From Nostoc sp. UHCC 0702 (GTDB taxonomy: Bacteria; Cyanobacteriota; Cyanobacteriia; Cyanobacteriales; Nostocaceae): 64,000 nt of DNA. The stretch lies in NCBI GenBank assembly GCA_017164015.1, contig CP071065.1:7407501-7471500 (forward strand), in the 5' to 3' direction. The position numbers were made by a program, and so were the translations under genes. Position 1 is the stretch's first letter. Every line of letters begins with the position of its first letter. Positions 52,794 to 61,672 of this stretch are shown here, piece after piece. Below the pieces are notes generated by a model. The model worked only from the letters and a program-made list of their open reading frames with translations, did no database searches and was not told where the DNA came from.

Positions 52794-53042
52794 TGTTTTT
52801 TATATAATTTTTTTATATTTAGGTAATTATATTTTGAAGTAGGCAAACATAATTAAAGCTTCGGCTTCGCTCAGCTTTAACATCGAGCGAAGCCGAGATG
52901 TTAAATGTAAAATGCCAACTAAAGAAACTCGCGCTCTGTTGGGGCTTTTCCCTCCTGCCTTCTACCTCAGTAATTTATCAATCCGCCTCAGCTAAATTAT
53001 GAAAATAAAACCTCGGCGGTTATGATAATCTTATACTATAAA

Positions 53043-53060
53043 CTCAATAATAATATTGAG
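53043..53060. promoter_or_regulatory. Palindrome CTCAATA-ATAA-TATTGAG upstream of the binding-protein gene
   Basis: Perfect 7-4-7 inverted repeat, ending 26 bases before the ATG at 53087. By size and place it could be an operator for the transport operon; no match to a known regulator site was recognised. Confidence 0.45.
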
Positions 53061-53086
53061 TATATTTAAATACTTATTTATTAAAA

Positions 53087-54187
53087 ATGAGAGGCATCAG
53101 ATTAAGTCAGCTATATGACTCTAAGAAGCGAATCTGTGGCATAAATCGCCGTAAATTCCTACAATATAGTTCACTTGCACTAAGTAGTGGAATCTTAGCA
53201 GCTTGTACAAATGAGAACAAAACATCAACAGTAACTCCCGCATCTGATTCCAGAACCAACGGCAAACTAGAGAAAGTTATTTTTAGCATCCATTGGGTGG
53301 CGGAAGCCGAATATGGTGGTTTTTACCAGGCTGTAGCTACGGGTATTTATAAAGACCACGGTTTAGATGTCACCATCAAACCCGGCGGCCCTAGAGGTAA
53401 TTACACCTTATTATTAATGGGGGGATCTGTTGATTTAATTATGGGGCATAGTGGCGATGCTCTTGGAGCCTTGAAAGATGGCGTTCCCATGATTACAGTC
53501 GCTGCTACTTTCCAAAAAGACCCGCAAGTTTTAATTGCTCATCCAGGTACGGGGAACGACTCCCTAGAAAAACTCAAAGGCAAGCCAATTCTGGTTGGTT
53601 CTGGTGGTGAAGCTACCTACTGGCCATTTTTGAAAGCAAAGTACGGTTTTACAGATGACCAAAAGCGTCCCTACAACTTTGACGTTCAACCATTTCTTAA
53701 AGATAAAAATATTATTCAACAAGGTCTTTTAACAGCCGAACCTTTCGAGATAAAAAAGAAAGGAGGATTTGAGCCAGTATCTTTTCTCTTAGCAGATTAT
53801 GGTTACAATGCTTATGGTTTCACCATTGAAACAACAAAAAAACTTGTAGAACGCAACCCAGATTTAGTACAAAGATTTGTTGATGCCTCAATTAAAGGCT
53901 GGTATAGCTACCTTGAAGAACCAGTTCCAGGTAATAACTTGATCAAAAAAGATAATCCAGATATGACCGATGAACAGTTAAACTTTAGCTTCTCAAAGCT
54001 CAAAGAAAATGCCGTAATTACTGGAGGTGAAGCTCAACAACTAGGCATAGGTGCAATGACAGAAGAACGCTGGAAATCTTTCTTTGACAATTTAGTGAAA
54101 GCAGGTGTTGTTGAAAGCAATATTAACTACAAAGATGCCTTCACCTTGCAATTTGTGAATAAAGGAGTAGATTATTACAAATCCTAA
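53087..54187 (+). CDS. NMT1/THI5-type substrate-binding lipoprotein (paralogue 2)
   Basis: The 366-aa protein has an N-terminal Tat-like motif (NRRKFLQYSS) and lipobox (GILAAC). The mature domain is the NMT1/THI5 type: FSIHWVAEAEYGGFYQAVAT, GIYKDHGLDVTIKPGGPRGN, ATFQKDPQVLIAHPG and FVDASIKGWYSYLEEPVPGN. It is highly similar to the protein at 39703 over its whole length. It is followed by genes for an ABC ATPase (54610) and a permease (55368) of the same importer class, so it is the cognate binding protein, with a long STRR array in between. Pyrimidine-like or thiamine-precursor ligands are known for relatives; proximity to URC1/URC4/upp favours a pyrimidine. The ligand is inference. Confidence 0.9.
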   Translation: MRGIRLSQLYDSKKRICGINRRKFLQYSSLALSSGILAACTNENKTSTVTPASDSRTNGKLEKVIFSIHWVAEAEYGGFYQAVATGIYKDHGLDVTIKPGGPRGNYTLLLMGGSVDLIMGHSGDALGALKDGVPMITVAATFQKDPQVLIAHPGTGNDSLEKLKGKPILVGSGGEATYWPFLKAKYGFTDDQKRPYNFDVQPFLKDKNIIQQGLLTAEPFEIKKKGGFEPVSFLLADYGYNAYGFTIETTKKLVERNPDLVQRFVDASIKGWYSYLEEPVPGNNLIKKDNPDMTDEQLNFSFSKLKENAVITGGEAQQLGIGAMTEERWKSFFDNLVKAGVVESNINYKDAFTLQFVNKGVDYYKS

Positions 54188-54515
54188 CTTGAAAAAGGGA
54201 GATGAGGGAGATGGGGGAGATGGGGGGATGTGGTTCGACTTCGCTCACCAACCGGAGATGAGGGGGATGAGGGAGATGAGGGAGATGAGGGAGATGAGGG
54301 AGATGAGGGAGATGAGGGAGATGAGGGAGATGAGGGGGATGAGGGAGATGAGGGAGATGGGGGGATGAGGGACATGGAAAGACAACTGACAACTGACAAC
54401 TGACAACTGACAACTGACAACTGACAACTGTCAACTAACAACTGACAACTGACAACTGACAACTGACAACTGACAACTGTCAACTAACAACTGACAACTG
54501 ACAACTGACAACTAA
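54188..54515. repeat. Very long STRR block (GAGATGAGG nonamers, then CTGACAA heptamers)
   Basis: About fifteen GAGATGAGG-type units (54194-54375), interrupted by GGTTCGACTTCGCTCACCAACC, then about 17 CTGACAA/CTGTCAA units (54384-54515). It separates the binding-protein gene from its ATPase gene. Remaining bases to 54609 are AT-rich. Confidence 0.88.
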
Positions 54516-54609
54516 CTAGTAAGAAACTTCCATTCTAAAAAATATCCTACTGTTCACAATCATCAGTCATCAACTTCAACCAGGATAATTTATTTTTTAG
54601 AGTTCCCTA

Positions 54610-55371
54610 ATGAGTAACCGTGCTGCAATTACACTCAGTCAAATTAGCAAGGTCTATGCTAACGGCACACTTGCCTTGCAAGACCTGAATTTAGTAATTC
54701 GAGAGTCTGAATTTGTTAGTTTAGTTGGTGCTTCAGGTTGTGGTAAAAGTACAGTACTGCGGCTAATTGCGGGGCTAGGACAGATCAGTTCTGGTAATAT
54801 TGATTGGGGTGTAACTCAGCAGGGGCGAAAACTAGCTTTTGTTTTCCAAGATGCTGCACTTATGCCTTGGGCGAATATCGGAGAGAATGTACGCCTACCA
54901 CTAAAATTGGCAGGAATTTCCCAAAAAGATAGCCAGAAATTAGTGCAGCAGACACTAGCACTAGTCAGATTAGCAGGTTTTGAACATAACTATCCGCGCG
55001 AGTTATCGGGTGGCATGAAAATGCGGGTATCAATTGCTAGGGCATTAGTCACTCAACCTAATGTATTACTGATGGATGAACCATTTGGGGCATTAGATGA
55101 AATTACTCGCAGCAAACTCAACAGTGAATTACTTGATTTGTGGCGTCAACATCGCTGGACAGTAATTTTTGTGACCCACAATATTTATGAAGCTGTGTAC
55201 TTATCAAACAGAGTGCTGGTGATGGGAACAAGTCCTGGACGTATAGTAGCAGATGTAGAAATTGCCGCTCCTTATCCCCGTGGCGAAGACTTCCGCACAT
55301 CATCGTTGTATAACAAATATTGCCGCGAAGTTTCTGATCATCTAGCCCAAGCTATGGTCACTGCATTGTGA
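54610..55371 (+). CDS. ABC transporter ATP-binding protein, NitT/TauT/SsuB type
   Basis: The 253-aa ATPase has Walker A GASGCGKST (40-48), Q loop FVFQDAALMPW, signature LSGGMKMRVSIARA (132-145), Walker B VLLMDEPFGALDE (152-164) and the H loop His190 (VTHNIYEAVYLS). It is of the class that energises nitrate, taurine, sulfonate and HMP/pyrimidine-type importers. The stop overlaps the start of the permease gene by four bases (ATGA-like overlap), so the two are cotranslated. With the binding protein at 53087 it makes a complete importer. Confidence 0.93.
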   Translation: MSNRAAITLSQISKVYANGTLALQDLNLVIRESEFVSLVGASGCGKSTVLRLIAGLGQISSGNIDWGVTQQGRKLAFVFQDAALMPWANIGENVRLPLKLAGISQKDSQKLVQQTLALVRLAGFEHNYPRELSGGMKMRVSIARALVTQPNVLLMDEPFGALDEITRSKLNSELLDLWRQHRWTVIFVTHNIYEAVYLSNRVLVMGTSPGRIVADVEIAAPYPRGEDFRTSSLYNKYCREVSDHLAQAMVTAL

Positions 55372-56216
55372 ATCGCAAATTTATCAAAATGCTATTTTTT
55401 CGTCGCTATAAATTGCAAAAAATCCCCAAAAAACTCATTCATGCTGATGTTTCTGCTCCTGTAGTTATTGGGATATTAGTATTGTGGCTGTGGGATATAT
55501 TGGTGCGAATCACGCATTTACCTCCTTATATTCTTCCTGGCCCAATATTAGTATTTCAAACTTTAATTGCTGATTGGAATGACCTTTTTACATCACTATT
55601 AGTTACACTGCAAATCACAGTCATTGCCTTTATTGCTGCTGTCATTTCTGGTTTGTTAATTGCAATCTTGTTTACTCAAAGCAAATGGATTGAAAGAAGT
55701 TTATATCCCTATGCGGTAATTTTACAAACAACTCCCATAGTAGCGATCGCACCCCTAATCATCCTCTGGTTAAAAAATAATACCTTTGCCGCTTTAGTAG
55801 TTTGTGCCTGGATTGTCGCCTTTTTCCCCATCGTCTCCAATACCACATTAGGACTCAAAAGCGTTGACCGCAACTTGCTAAATTTATTCCAATTGTATAA
55901 AGCCTCTCGTTGGCAAACATTACTATATCTGCGCTTACCCAGTGCCATGCCTTATTTCTTAGGTGGTTTAAAAATCAGCGGTGGGTTAGCATTAATTGGC
56001 GCAGTCGTCGCCGAATTTGTTGCTGGTACCGGTGGGGCAAACTCAGGCATCGCTTATCGCATTTTAATATCCAGCTACAATTTACAAATTCCTCGCATGT
56101 TTGCTGCTTTATTTTTGACAACTGGGTTAGGCGTATTAATATTTATAAGTTTGAGTGCTTTATCTGACATAATATTAAGTAAATGGCATGAAAGCGCTAT
56201 CAAAGATGAAAACTAG
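55368..56216 (+). CDS. ABC transporter permease, NitT/TauT/SsuC type
   Basis: The 282-aa permease has six membrane spans and the cytoplasmic coupling segment near residues 165-200 (VDRNLLNLFQLYKASRWQTL, YLRLPSAMPYFLGG), the EAA-like loop of this class. The N-terminus is basic (MNRKFIKMLFFRRYKLQKIP). It overlaps the ATPase gene and should form the membrane channel of the importer with the 53087 lipoprotein. The start codon is GTG. Confidence 0.92.
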   Translation: MNRKFIKMLFFRRYKLQKIPKKLIHADVSAPVVIGILVLWLWDILVRITHLPPYILPGPILVFQTLIADWNDLFTSLLVTLQITVIAFIAAVISGLLIAILFTQSKWIERSLYPYAVILQTTPIVAIAPLIILWLKNNTFAALVVCAWIVAFFPIVSNTTLGLKSVDRNLLNLFQLYKASRWQTLLYLRLPSAMPYFLGGLKISGGLALIGAVVAEFVAGTGGANSGIAYRILISSYNLQIPRMFAALFLTTGLGVLIFISLSALSDIILSKWHESAIKDEN

Positions 56217-56231
56217 TGGTCTGTCTCTGCA

Positions 56232-56264
56232 AGATCCCCGACTTCTTCCAGAAGTCGGGGGTCT
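56232..56264. repeat. 33-bp palindrome, family copy 3 (terminator candidate)
   Basis: AGATCCCCGACTTCTT and its near-complement form a hairpin 15 bases after the permease stop. It belongs to the same family as the copies at 30838 and 33919, and two of the three lie just after ABC permease genes. Confidence 0.7.
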
Positions 56265-56292
56265 GACGATCTAAAATTAATGCGATGAACCA

Positions 56293-56432
56293 CTAGAGCA
56301 TCGATTCAGTAATCAAAAACCTAACCCCCCAGCCCCCTTCCCTGCAAGGGAAGGGGTAGCTCAACTCCCCTCTCCTCGTAGGAGAGGGGTAGGGGGAGAG
56401 GTTCTTCCAGGATTACTGAATTGGTGTTCTAG
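56293..56432. mobile_element. 140-bp MITE with 22-bp inverted ends
   Basis: Ends 56293-56314 and 56411-56432 agree at 19 of 22 positions; the inner 11 bp (ATTCAGTAATC) is perfect. The core has GC-rich hairpins (CCCCCTTCCCTGCAAGGGAA; CCCCTCTCCTCGTAGGAGAG). It lies between the transporter and the oxygenase gene. Confidence 0.7.
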
Positions 56433-56519
56433 GGCTTTATACTAATTAGTCATGAAGGCAAACAGCGGCAGAGTCAAAAAGGGAAATATCTGACGTATTA
56501 TACTAACAAAAGTAGCCTA

Positions 56520-57935
56520 TTGGCTTGTATATTTTGCAATCGTATAATACAAAGTGAGAAAAAGTTGGATAACAATATAACACTAGAAACCAAAACACCA
56601 GATACTGCGCCAATAACTTCTACTTGGGCAATACCTGAAGAAACACAACAATTTAATTGGCGGCAATGTTGGTATCCTGTCTGCTTTTTGCAAGACCTAC
56701 CTGCAAAGCGTCCTTATAGTTTTTCATTGTACGACGAACCTTTAGTATTGTTTAGAAATCAGCAAGGACAGCTAATTTGTTTAAGCGATCGCTGTCCTCA
56801 CCGTGCTGCTAAACTTTCAGATGGACAGTTAATAGACGGCAAAATCGAATGCTTGTATCATGGCTGGCAGTTTGGCAGTGATGGTCAATGTCTGCATATT
56901 CCCCAGTTACCTGTAGATGTCAAAATTCCGGCAAACGCTTGTGTACAATCATTTAAGGTTGTGGAACGCCAAGGTTTAATTTGGATGTGGGCTGGAGAAG
57001 TTGAGGCTGCTGTTGAGGAGAAAATTCCCATCATACCGGAGTTGGATCAGCCAAAGTTTGTCACTGTTAACACCATGCGTGACCTACCTTTCGATCAAAG
57101 CTATTTTATAGAGAATGTCATCGATCCAGCACACGCTAACATTAGTCATGATGGCACCCGCAATGGCGGTAAACGCGAAAACGCCCAACCTCTAGAAATG
57201 GAAGTACTGGAAAATTCAGTTGACGGGATTCGCGGCAGGGTGCAGGGAATGCGAAAATCGGATACCAACTGGACGAGGCTTGATTTCATCGCCCCCAATT
57301 TGATCATTTACAGATTTAACATTCCACAAAGAGGTTGGTCTGGGGGGTTAGCTTTTTATTCCATACCTCTAGGTAAAGGTCGATGTCGCGTCTTTGGGAT
57401 AAATTTTCGCAACTTTTTGACTTGGACAAATTATCTGCGGCCTCGCTGGTTAGAACACTGGAATCGTAATCAATTATTAGAAGAAGATTTGGCTTTGATT
57501 GCTGGACAACAAGCACAAATTGAGCAGTTGGGAGCAAGTCTCAAAGAGTTATATTTCCCCTTGAAGACATCTGATGTGCTGGTAATTGAGTACCGCAAGT
57601 GGCTAGATAAATTTGGGTCATCTTTGCCGTATTACCAAGGTTATTTAACCTCTAAAAATGCGGATAGTGAGTGTGTGCATCAAAACATGAATCCACTTGA
57701 CCGACTCTCACAACATACACTAATTTGTAGTTCCTGTAATCAAGCTTATGAGGTAACAAAAAAGCTGAAAAAAACTAGTCTGGGAGTAGCGATCGCATTT
57801 GCAGCTTTGGCAATTATTACAGATAATTTTGGCATCAGAATAACAGAGGTGTCAGCTTCTATTGCAGCTGTTCTAGTAGTATTTGTCGCCGATAAAGTCA
57901 AAATCAACTTTGAGCGTGCCTACACTCGTCACTAA
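56520..57935 (+). CDS. Rieske oxygenase, pheophorbide a oxygenase-like family
   Basis: The 471-aa protein has a Rieske [2Fe-2S] domain with CPH (92-94) and CLYH (111-114). A mononuclear-iron region carries the DPAHANISHDG motif (His205, His210). The C-terminal half has LKELYFPLKTSDVLVIEYRK, two hydrophobic spans near the end (GVAIAFAALAIITDN, ASIAAVLVVFVAD) and a CxxC (CSSC). This is the layout of the PAO/TIC55/CAO group, which act on chlorophyll breakdown products or similar tetrapyrroles in membranes, using reduced ferredoxin. Start: TTG at 56520 is weak; another TTG at 56565 follows GAGAAAAAG. Placement after the importer operon may be chance, or it may oxidise the imported compound. Confidence 0.85.
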   Translation: MACIFCNRIIQSEKKLDNNITLETKTPDTAPITSTWAIPEETQQFNWRQCWYPVCFLQDLPAKRPYSFSLYDEPLVLFRNQQGQLICLSDRCPHRAAKLSDGQLIDGKIECLYHGWQFGSDGQCLHIPQLPVDVKIPANACVQSFKVVERQGLIWMWAGEVEAAVEEKIPIIPELDQPKFVTVNTMRDLPFDQSYFIENVIDPAHANISHDGTRNGGKRENAQPLEMEVLENSVDGIRGRVQGMRKSDTNWTRLDFIAPNLIIYRFNIPQRGWSGGLAFYSIPLGKGRCRVFGINFRNFLTWTNYLRPRWLEHWNRNQLLEEDLALIAGQQAQIEQLGASLKELYFPLKTSDVLVIEYRKWLDKFGSSLPYYQGYLTSKNADSECVHQNMNPLDRLSQHTLICSSCNQAYEVTKKLKKTSLGVAIAFAALAIITDNFGIRITEVSASIAAVLVVFVADKVKINFERAYTRH

Positions 57936-57995
57936 GAGATGATTTATCAAGTAAACCTTAAAAAGCTTTGAGCAATCAACACTGTCCTAATTCAT

Positions 57996-58154
57996 ATCTT
58001 GCACTTGTCCAATCTCCAGCCAAGAAATTTATTTCTTGGCTAAAAACTGAAGTAAGCTTTAGCGTACTAAAAATAAATTCCAGTCCGTTTTAACGGACTT
58101 TAGCTATAAGCCTTGAACTTAAGTTCAAGGCGTACTCAGGGAGAAGTGCAAGAT
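57996..58154. repeat. 159-bp element with three internal perfect hairpins
   Basis: Outer ends ATCTTGCACTT and AAGTGCAAGAT (57996-58006, 58144-58154) are perfect complements. Inside lie AGCCAAGAAA-TTTA-TTTCTTGGCT (58018-58041), AGTCCGTT-TT-AACGGACT (58082-58099) and the 22-bp palindrome GCCTTGAACTTAAGTTCAAG (from 58110). It may be a MITE or a structured RNA. Confidence 0.7.
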
Positions 58155-58313
58155 CTGAAATAATACCAATTCTCCAAAATTTGTTTCTTACTTTAGAAGG
58201 AAAATACAATCTCCCTATTTATAGATTTTTTCAAAAATTAAATCAGATTGCTATATACCAGTCCTAAATGATTTGTGAAATATTTGACTTTTGGCTGTCA
58301 TTAGTCATTAGTC

Positions 58314-58460
58314 ATATCATGTCCGGGTAATTAGTTATGTTTCCCACAGTCGTTAAACCCCACCCCCAACCCCTCCCCGTCAACGGGGAGGGGATGCAAA
58401 GCATAGCTTTGGTGGGGTGGGGTTCTTCGAGTGTTATAAGCAATCAAGCGGACATGATAT
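58314..58460. mobile_element. MITE, family with ATATCATGTCCG ends (copy 3, perfect ends)
   Basis: The 147-bp element has perfect 12-bp inverted ends ATATCATGTCCG and CGGACATGATAT. The core is a GC-rich hairpin (CCCCTCCCCGTCAACGGGGA). The ends match those of the elements at 29047 and 34151, but the core differs. The rest of 57936-58645 has no gene; STRR-like AAATGACCAAGGAC units follow. Confidence 0.8.
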
Positions 58461-58645
58461 CATTTGTCCTTTGTAATCACAAATGACCAAGGACAAATGA
58501 CCAAGGACAACCATAATGATAATTTTCACAACTCAAATAGGATTGCTATAGCTTATTAAGTATTAAGAAAAAACAAGCAGCAGAACAAGAAAGCAGAGGA
58601 GAATTTTCTACAAGTCTTTCCTCTGCTTCCATCTGTTCAGGAAAA

Positions 58646-60841
58646 TCACTGTGTTGGTAGTTTTGGATGTGTTGCCGAGTACTTTGCTACTATGCTAGAA
58701 ATCTCCGGGTTGTAAAGCCTGAGATAATTCCAATAGTTACCAAAGACTTGGCGGACGTAATTTCTGGTTTCGTCAAAGGGAATTTGTTCAACAAACTCAT
58801 CTGGATCTTGTGTAGGCTGGGTTTGTAGCCATTTAGAAACATTACCTGGGCCTGCATTATAACTAGCGATCGCTAGCAATGAATTACCAGCATACTGTTG
58901 ATGGGTATGATCCAGATACCAGGTACCCAACATAATATTGTCGTTGGGATTTTCCAGATTAATTGTTTTGCTATCTACCTTAATTTGCGGGGCTATCCAT
59001 TTAGCTGTATCTGGCATTACCTGCATTAAACCAGTCGCACCAGCAACAGATTTAATTTTAGGTTGAAACCGCGATTCTTGACGGATCAAAGCAGTAACTA
59101 ACAAAGGATTAATTTGACGTTCTTTAGACCACTTTTCAATTAGCTGAAGATAAGGAAATGGATAGCGGGCTTGCCAATAAGTGATCTGTTTGCTCAAAGT
59201 TTGATATTGGCTTTTTTCTTCAGGAATTTCCCGGTCTTCCAACTTAGAAATAATATCAATTCCTGATTGATTTTCTCCCCTGGCTAGCTGCATCAATCCT
59301 TCAGTGAATTGTTCTGCAACGGTGGGTTGCTCTTTATTGATAAATTCTGTCTCCCATTGCAACCAAGCATCGCGGTCTTGACCTAATAAATACAATTCTT
59401 TGAAACTTTCTGAACCAGCAGTAGGTACAGGACGTTTTTGTGCAACCACCTCTGGTTCCATTTGTCGCAAGTTGTTAAAGTTGCCGACATTCAGACCGAG
59501 AATAATCGCCGATCGCCATGCATAATAAGAGTAGGGAAACTGGCTGAGGACATACTCAAAAGCTGCTTGAGCTTCTTGTTGCTTCCCTAAAGTATTTGCC
59601 CATTTGCCTGCCCAAAAGCCTGCTCTGGGAGCCAAAATGCTGTTAGGGTTGTTGGTGGTAATTGGTTGTGCCCATTCCCAAGCGGCTGCGTAATCTTTGA
59701 CTTTGGCTTTTTCTAGGGCGATTTTCCACCGATACTCTGCCGCTTCATCAGAATTGCCATACTTGGATAGGAGTAAATCCCAAGCTGCTTTGGCTGACTT
59801 TTGGTCGTTGAGTCCAGTGAGAATTTTGGCTTTTGCTGCGACTGCTTGACTTGCTTGGTTGGGAAATTTATTAATCACCAGGTCAAGATTTGGTATGGCA
59901 TCTTTAGGCGTTTTTGCCATTTCTGCCAGACGTAGCAAGGCTGTCCCTGTTTCTTCGGCTTGTGGAAATTGCTGTACTAATTGATTATAGGTAGCGATCG
60001 CTTTTTGGCGGTCTTTGCCGGCTACCTGCAATCCTCTGCCAAGACGGTAGAGGTTGCGGGGTGTTTTAGTTGCCTTAGCGTAAGCATCCGCAGCTTTAGC
60101 AAATTGATTGTTTTCCCAATAGGCTGTGCCAATGATATCCCAATCTTGGGGTTTGAGAGATGGCTGCTTGACTAGTTGATCTAACACGCCCACTATGCCC
60201 GGTTGGTTATAGGCATATTTTGCCAAGATTAACTGTAATTGTGGCTGATTGGGGTTCTCTTGCAACAACTTGCGGATAATTTCCCAGGTGAGAGGATTAG
60301 AAGGGAATTCTGCGATCGCTTGCTGCTGTTGCTTCGGTTGGGCGATGAGATACATTGCTTTGACTGCGGCTGGTTCTTTAGCATACAGTTTCAGCACTTT
60401 CTGCCGCAGATCCGAGGCTTTACCTTTCTCACCCAGGATATCCTGTGCCTGCGCCTGTTTCAGCAAAATATAAGGCGCTAGGACAGGATAGTCTTTCTCT
60501 AGTCCTTCGAGTAAAGTTAGGGCTTTGTTGGCTTGTGTTCTGTCAATGTAATCACTCGCCAACAGATATTTTGCCCGTTCCCGGTCTGGCGAAGCAGCAT
60601 TTTGGGCGAGATTTGCTAGTTTTTCAGCCCTTTCCACTGGAGATAAAGACGCGAGTGAGAACACAGCTGATTTGGCTTTGTCAGCCTCAGATGGTTGTTC
60701 TGCTTGACTGTTACCTAGTTTGAGCCATTGACTCAGAGATTTTCCCATCTCCGGTGCTGCCACCATTGCCCCCGCTGAAAAGGCCAACAGCGCTGCACCA
60801 GCGATAAGAGGAATTTGCTTTTTTTGTAGTTTCTTCAGCAT
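58646..60841 (-). CDS. Soluble lytic transglycosylase (SLT family) with TPR-like helical domain
   Basis: The 731-aa protein has an N-terminal hydrophobic signal (residues 10-30, PLIAGAALLAFSAGAMVAAP). A long superhelical domain of TPR-like repeats follows (about 50-540). The C-terminal lysozyme-like catalytic domain carries ALIRQESRFQPKIKSVAG (catalytic Glu), GATGLMQVMPDTAKWIAPQI, and NIMLGTWYLDHTHQQY with ASYNAGPGNVSKWL. These are the Slt70-type motifs. The enzyme cleaves peptidoglycan glycan strands to 1,6-anhydro products in the periplasm. Its role is cell-wall remodelling, septal or cell-junction pores being plausible. The length is typical. Confidence 0.93.
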   Translation of the reverse strand: MLKKLQKKQIPLIAGAALLAFSAGAMVAAPEMGKSLSQWLKLGNSQAEQPSEADKAKSAVFSLASLSPVERAEKLANLAQNAASPDRERAKYLLASDYIDRTQANKALTLLEGLEKDYPVLAPYILLKQAQAQDILGEKGKASDLRQKVLKLYAKEPAAVKAMYLIAQPKQQQQAIAEFPSNPLTWEIIRKLLQENPNQPQLQLILAKYAYNQPGIVGVLDQLVKQPSLKPQDWDIIGTAYWENNQFAKAADAYAKATKTPRNLYRLGRGLQVAGKDRQKAIATYNQLVQQFPQAEETGTALLRLAEMAKTPKDAIPNLDLVINKFPNQASQAVAAKAKILTGLNDQKSAKAAWDLLLSKYGNSDEAAEYRWKIALEKAKVKDYAAAWEWAQPITTNNPNSILAPRAGFWAGKWANTLGKQQEAQAAFEYVLSQFPYSYYAWRSAIILGLNVGNFNNLRQMEPEVVAQKRPVPTAGSESFKELYLLGQDRDAWLQWETEFINKEQPTVAEQFTEGLMQLARGENQSGIDIISKLEDREIPEEKSQYQTLSKQITYWQARYPFPYLQLIEKWSKERQINPLLVTALIRQESRFQPKIKSVAGATGLMQVMPDTAKWIAPQIKVDSKTINLENPNDNIMLGTWYLDHTHQQYAGNSLLAIASYNAGPGNVSKWLQTQPTQDPDEFVEQIPFDETRNYVRQVFGNYWNYLRLYNPEISSIVAKYSATHPKLPTQ

Positions 60842-61159
60842 GAATACCCGCTGAAAAGTTCCGATGAATTTCTTGAAACTTTAACATTCCTGGCCGGAAG
60901 TGTAATCAGTTTTTGCATTGAGATTTTTAATTTTTTGCAGAATAAAGCAATTTACTAATTTTACTATTGGCATTACTGAGCTTGTAACGCACACTTAATT
61001 TCATTACATCTATCCAAAGGTTGACACTCTGCTGTCTAAAGACGCGCAAAAACTTGTACGAGTTTCTGCCATATCTCTTCGATTTCCGACTATCAATCGT
61101 CGAAATCATGTGGAAGCGTTAAAAAGCCAAGGGTTTTATCTCGTAAAGATTGCAAAGGT
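60842..61159. other. Intergenic, no gene seen
   Basis: Spacer upstream of the transglycosylase and downstream of the GNAT toxin gene. It becomes GC-richer towards 61160. No ORF that I can support on either strand. Confidence 0.45.
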
Positions 61160-61672
61160 TCAACTGAACTGTCTGGCGATGAGCGTCATCGGCAGGTACA
61201 GGCGTTGAAACTGGCCGGGAAACAGGGTAAATCCATGATGTTCATAAAAAGCCCGTGCCTGCTCATTTTTGGCATCCACAACTACCGCCATCGCGGCAAT
61301 CTCGCTCATCAGGCTGCGCCGCAGGGCATCGACGAGCAGAAACGCCCCCAGCCCTTGCCCCTGGTAGCGTTCATCGACGGCAAGCCGCCCCAGCAGTGTG
61401 GCCGAGACGAGAGGATACCTCGGCAGCCTCGCGCGTAGTGCTTCTGGCAAGTCTGCGACCTGAATCGACGTGGCCGCCAGCGTGTAGTAGCCTGCTATGC
61501 GGTTCGCATCCACATCATACAGGACAAACGGCGTTGCCACATAACGCCGCAAATCCTGACTGGCTTGTTCTCGTAGATAACGGTCGAGGGCTTCGGTTCC
61601 ACACCGGAAATCCACCCGATTGTGTTCAGGGTTCAGCAACTCGATGGTATACGCAAAAGCGGGGACGCTCAC
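61160..61672 (-). CDS. GNAT acetyltransferase toxin (TacT-like)
   Basis: The 170-aa GNAT protein has the acetyl-CoA loop VDERYQGQGLGAFLLVDALR (a Q-x-x-G-x-G/A type motif) and C-terminal AFYEHHGFTLFPGQ. The N-terminal part CGTEALDRYLREQASQDLRR is typical of toxins paired with DUF1778 antitoxins, which acetylate the amino group of charged tRNAs and block translation. Four-base overlap with the antitoxin gene supports the pair. The gene is much richer in G+C than flanking DNA and lacks HIP1 sites, so it is probably acquired. Confidence 0.9.
   Translation of the reverse strand: MSVPAFAYTIELLNPEHNRVDFRCGTEALDRYLREQASQDLRRYVATPFVLYDVDANRIAGYYTLAATSIQVADLPEALRARLPRYPLVSATLLGRLAVDERYQGQGLGAFLLVDALRRSLMSEIAAMAVVVDAKNEQARAFYEHHGFTLFPGQFQRLYLPMTLIARQFS

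Noticed and set aside
54141..54483. Minus-strand ORFs of 97-99 aa (SSPSSPSSP-type)
   Set aside because: They are translations of the tandem repeat itself, open in several frames.
54188..54515. Regular repeat array that could be mistaken for a CRISPR
   Set aside because: Units are 7 and 9 bp in direct tandem without unique spacers, and no cas gene is present; it is an STRR array.
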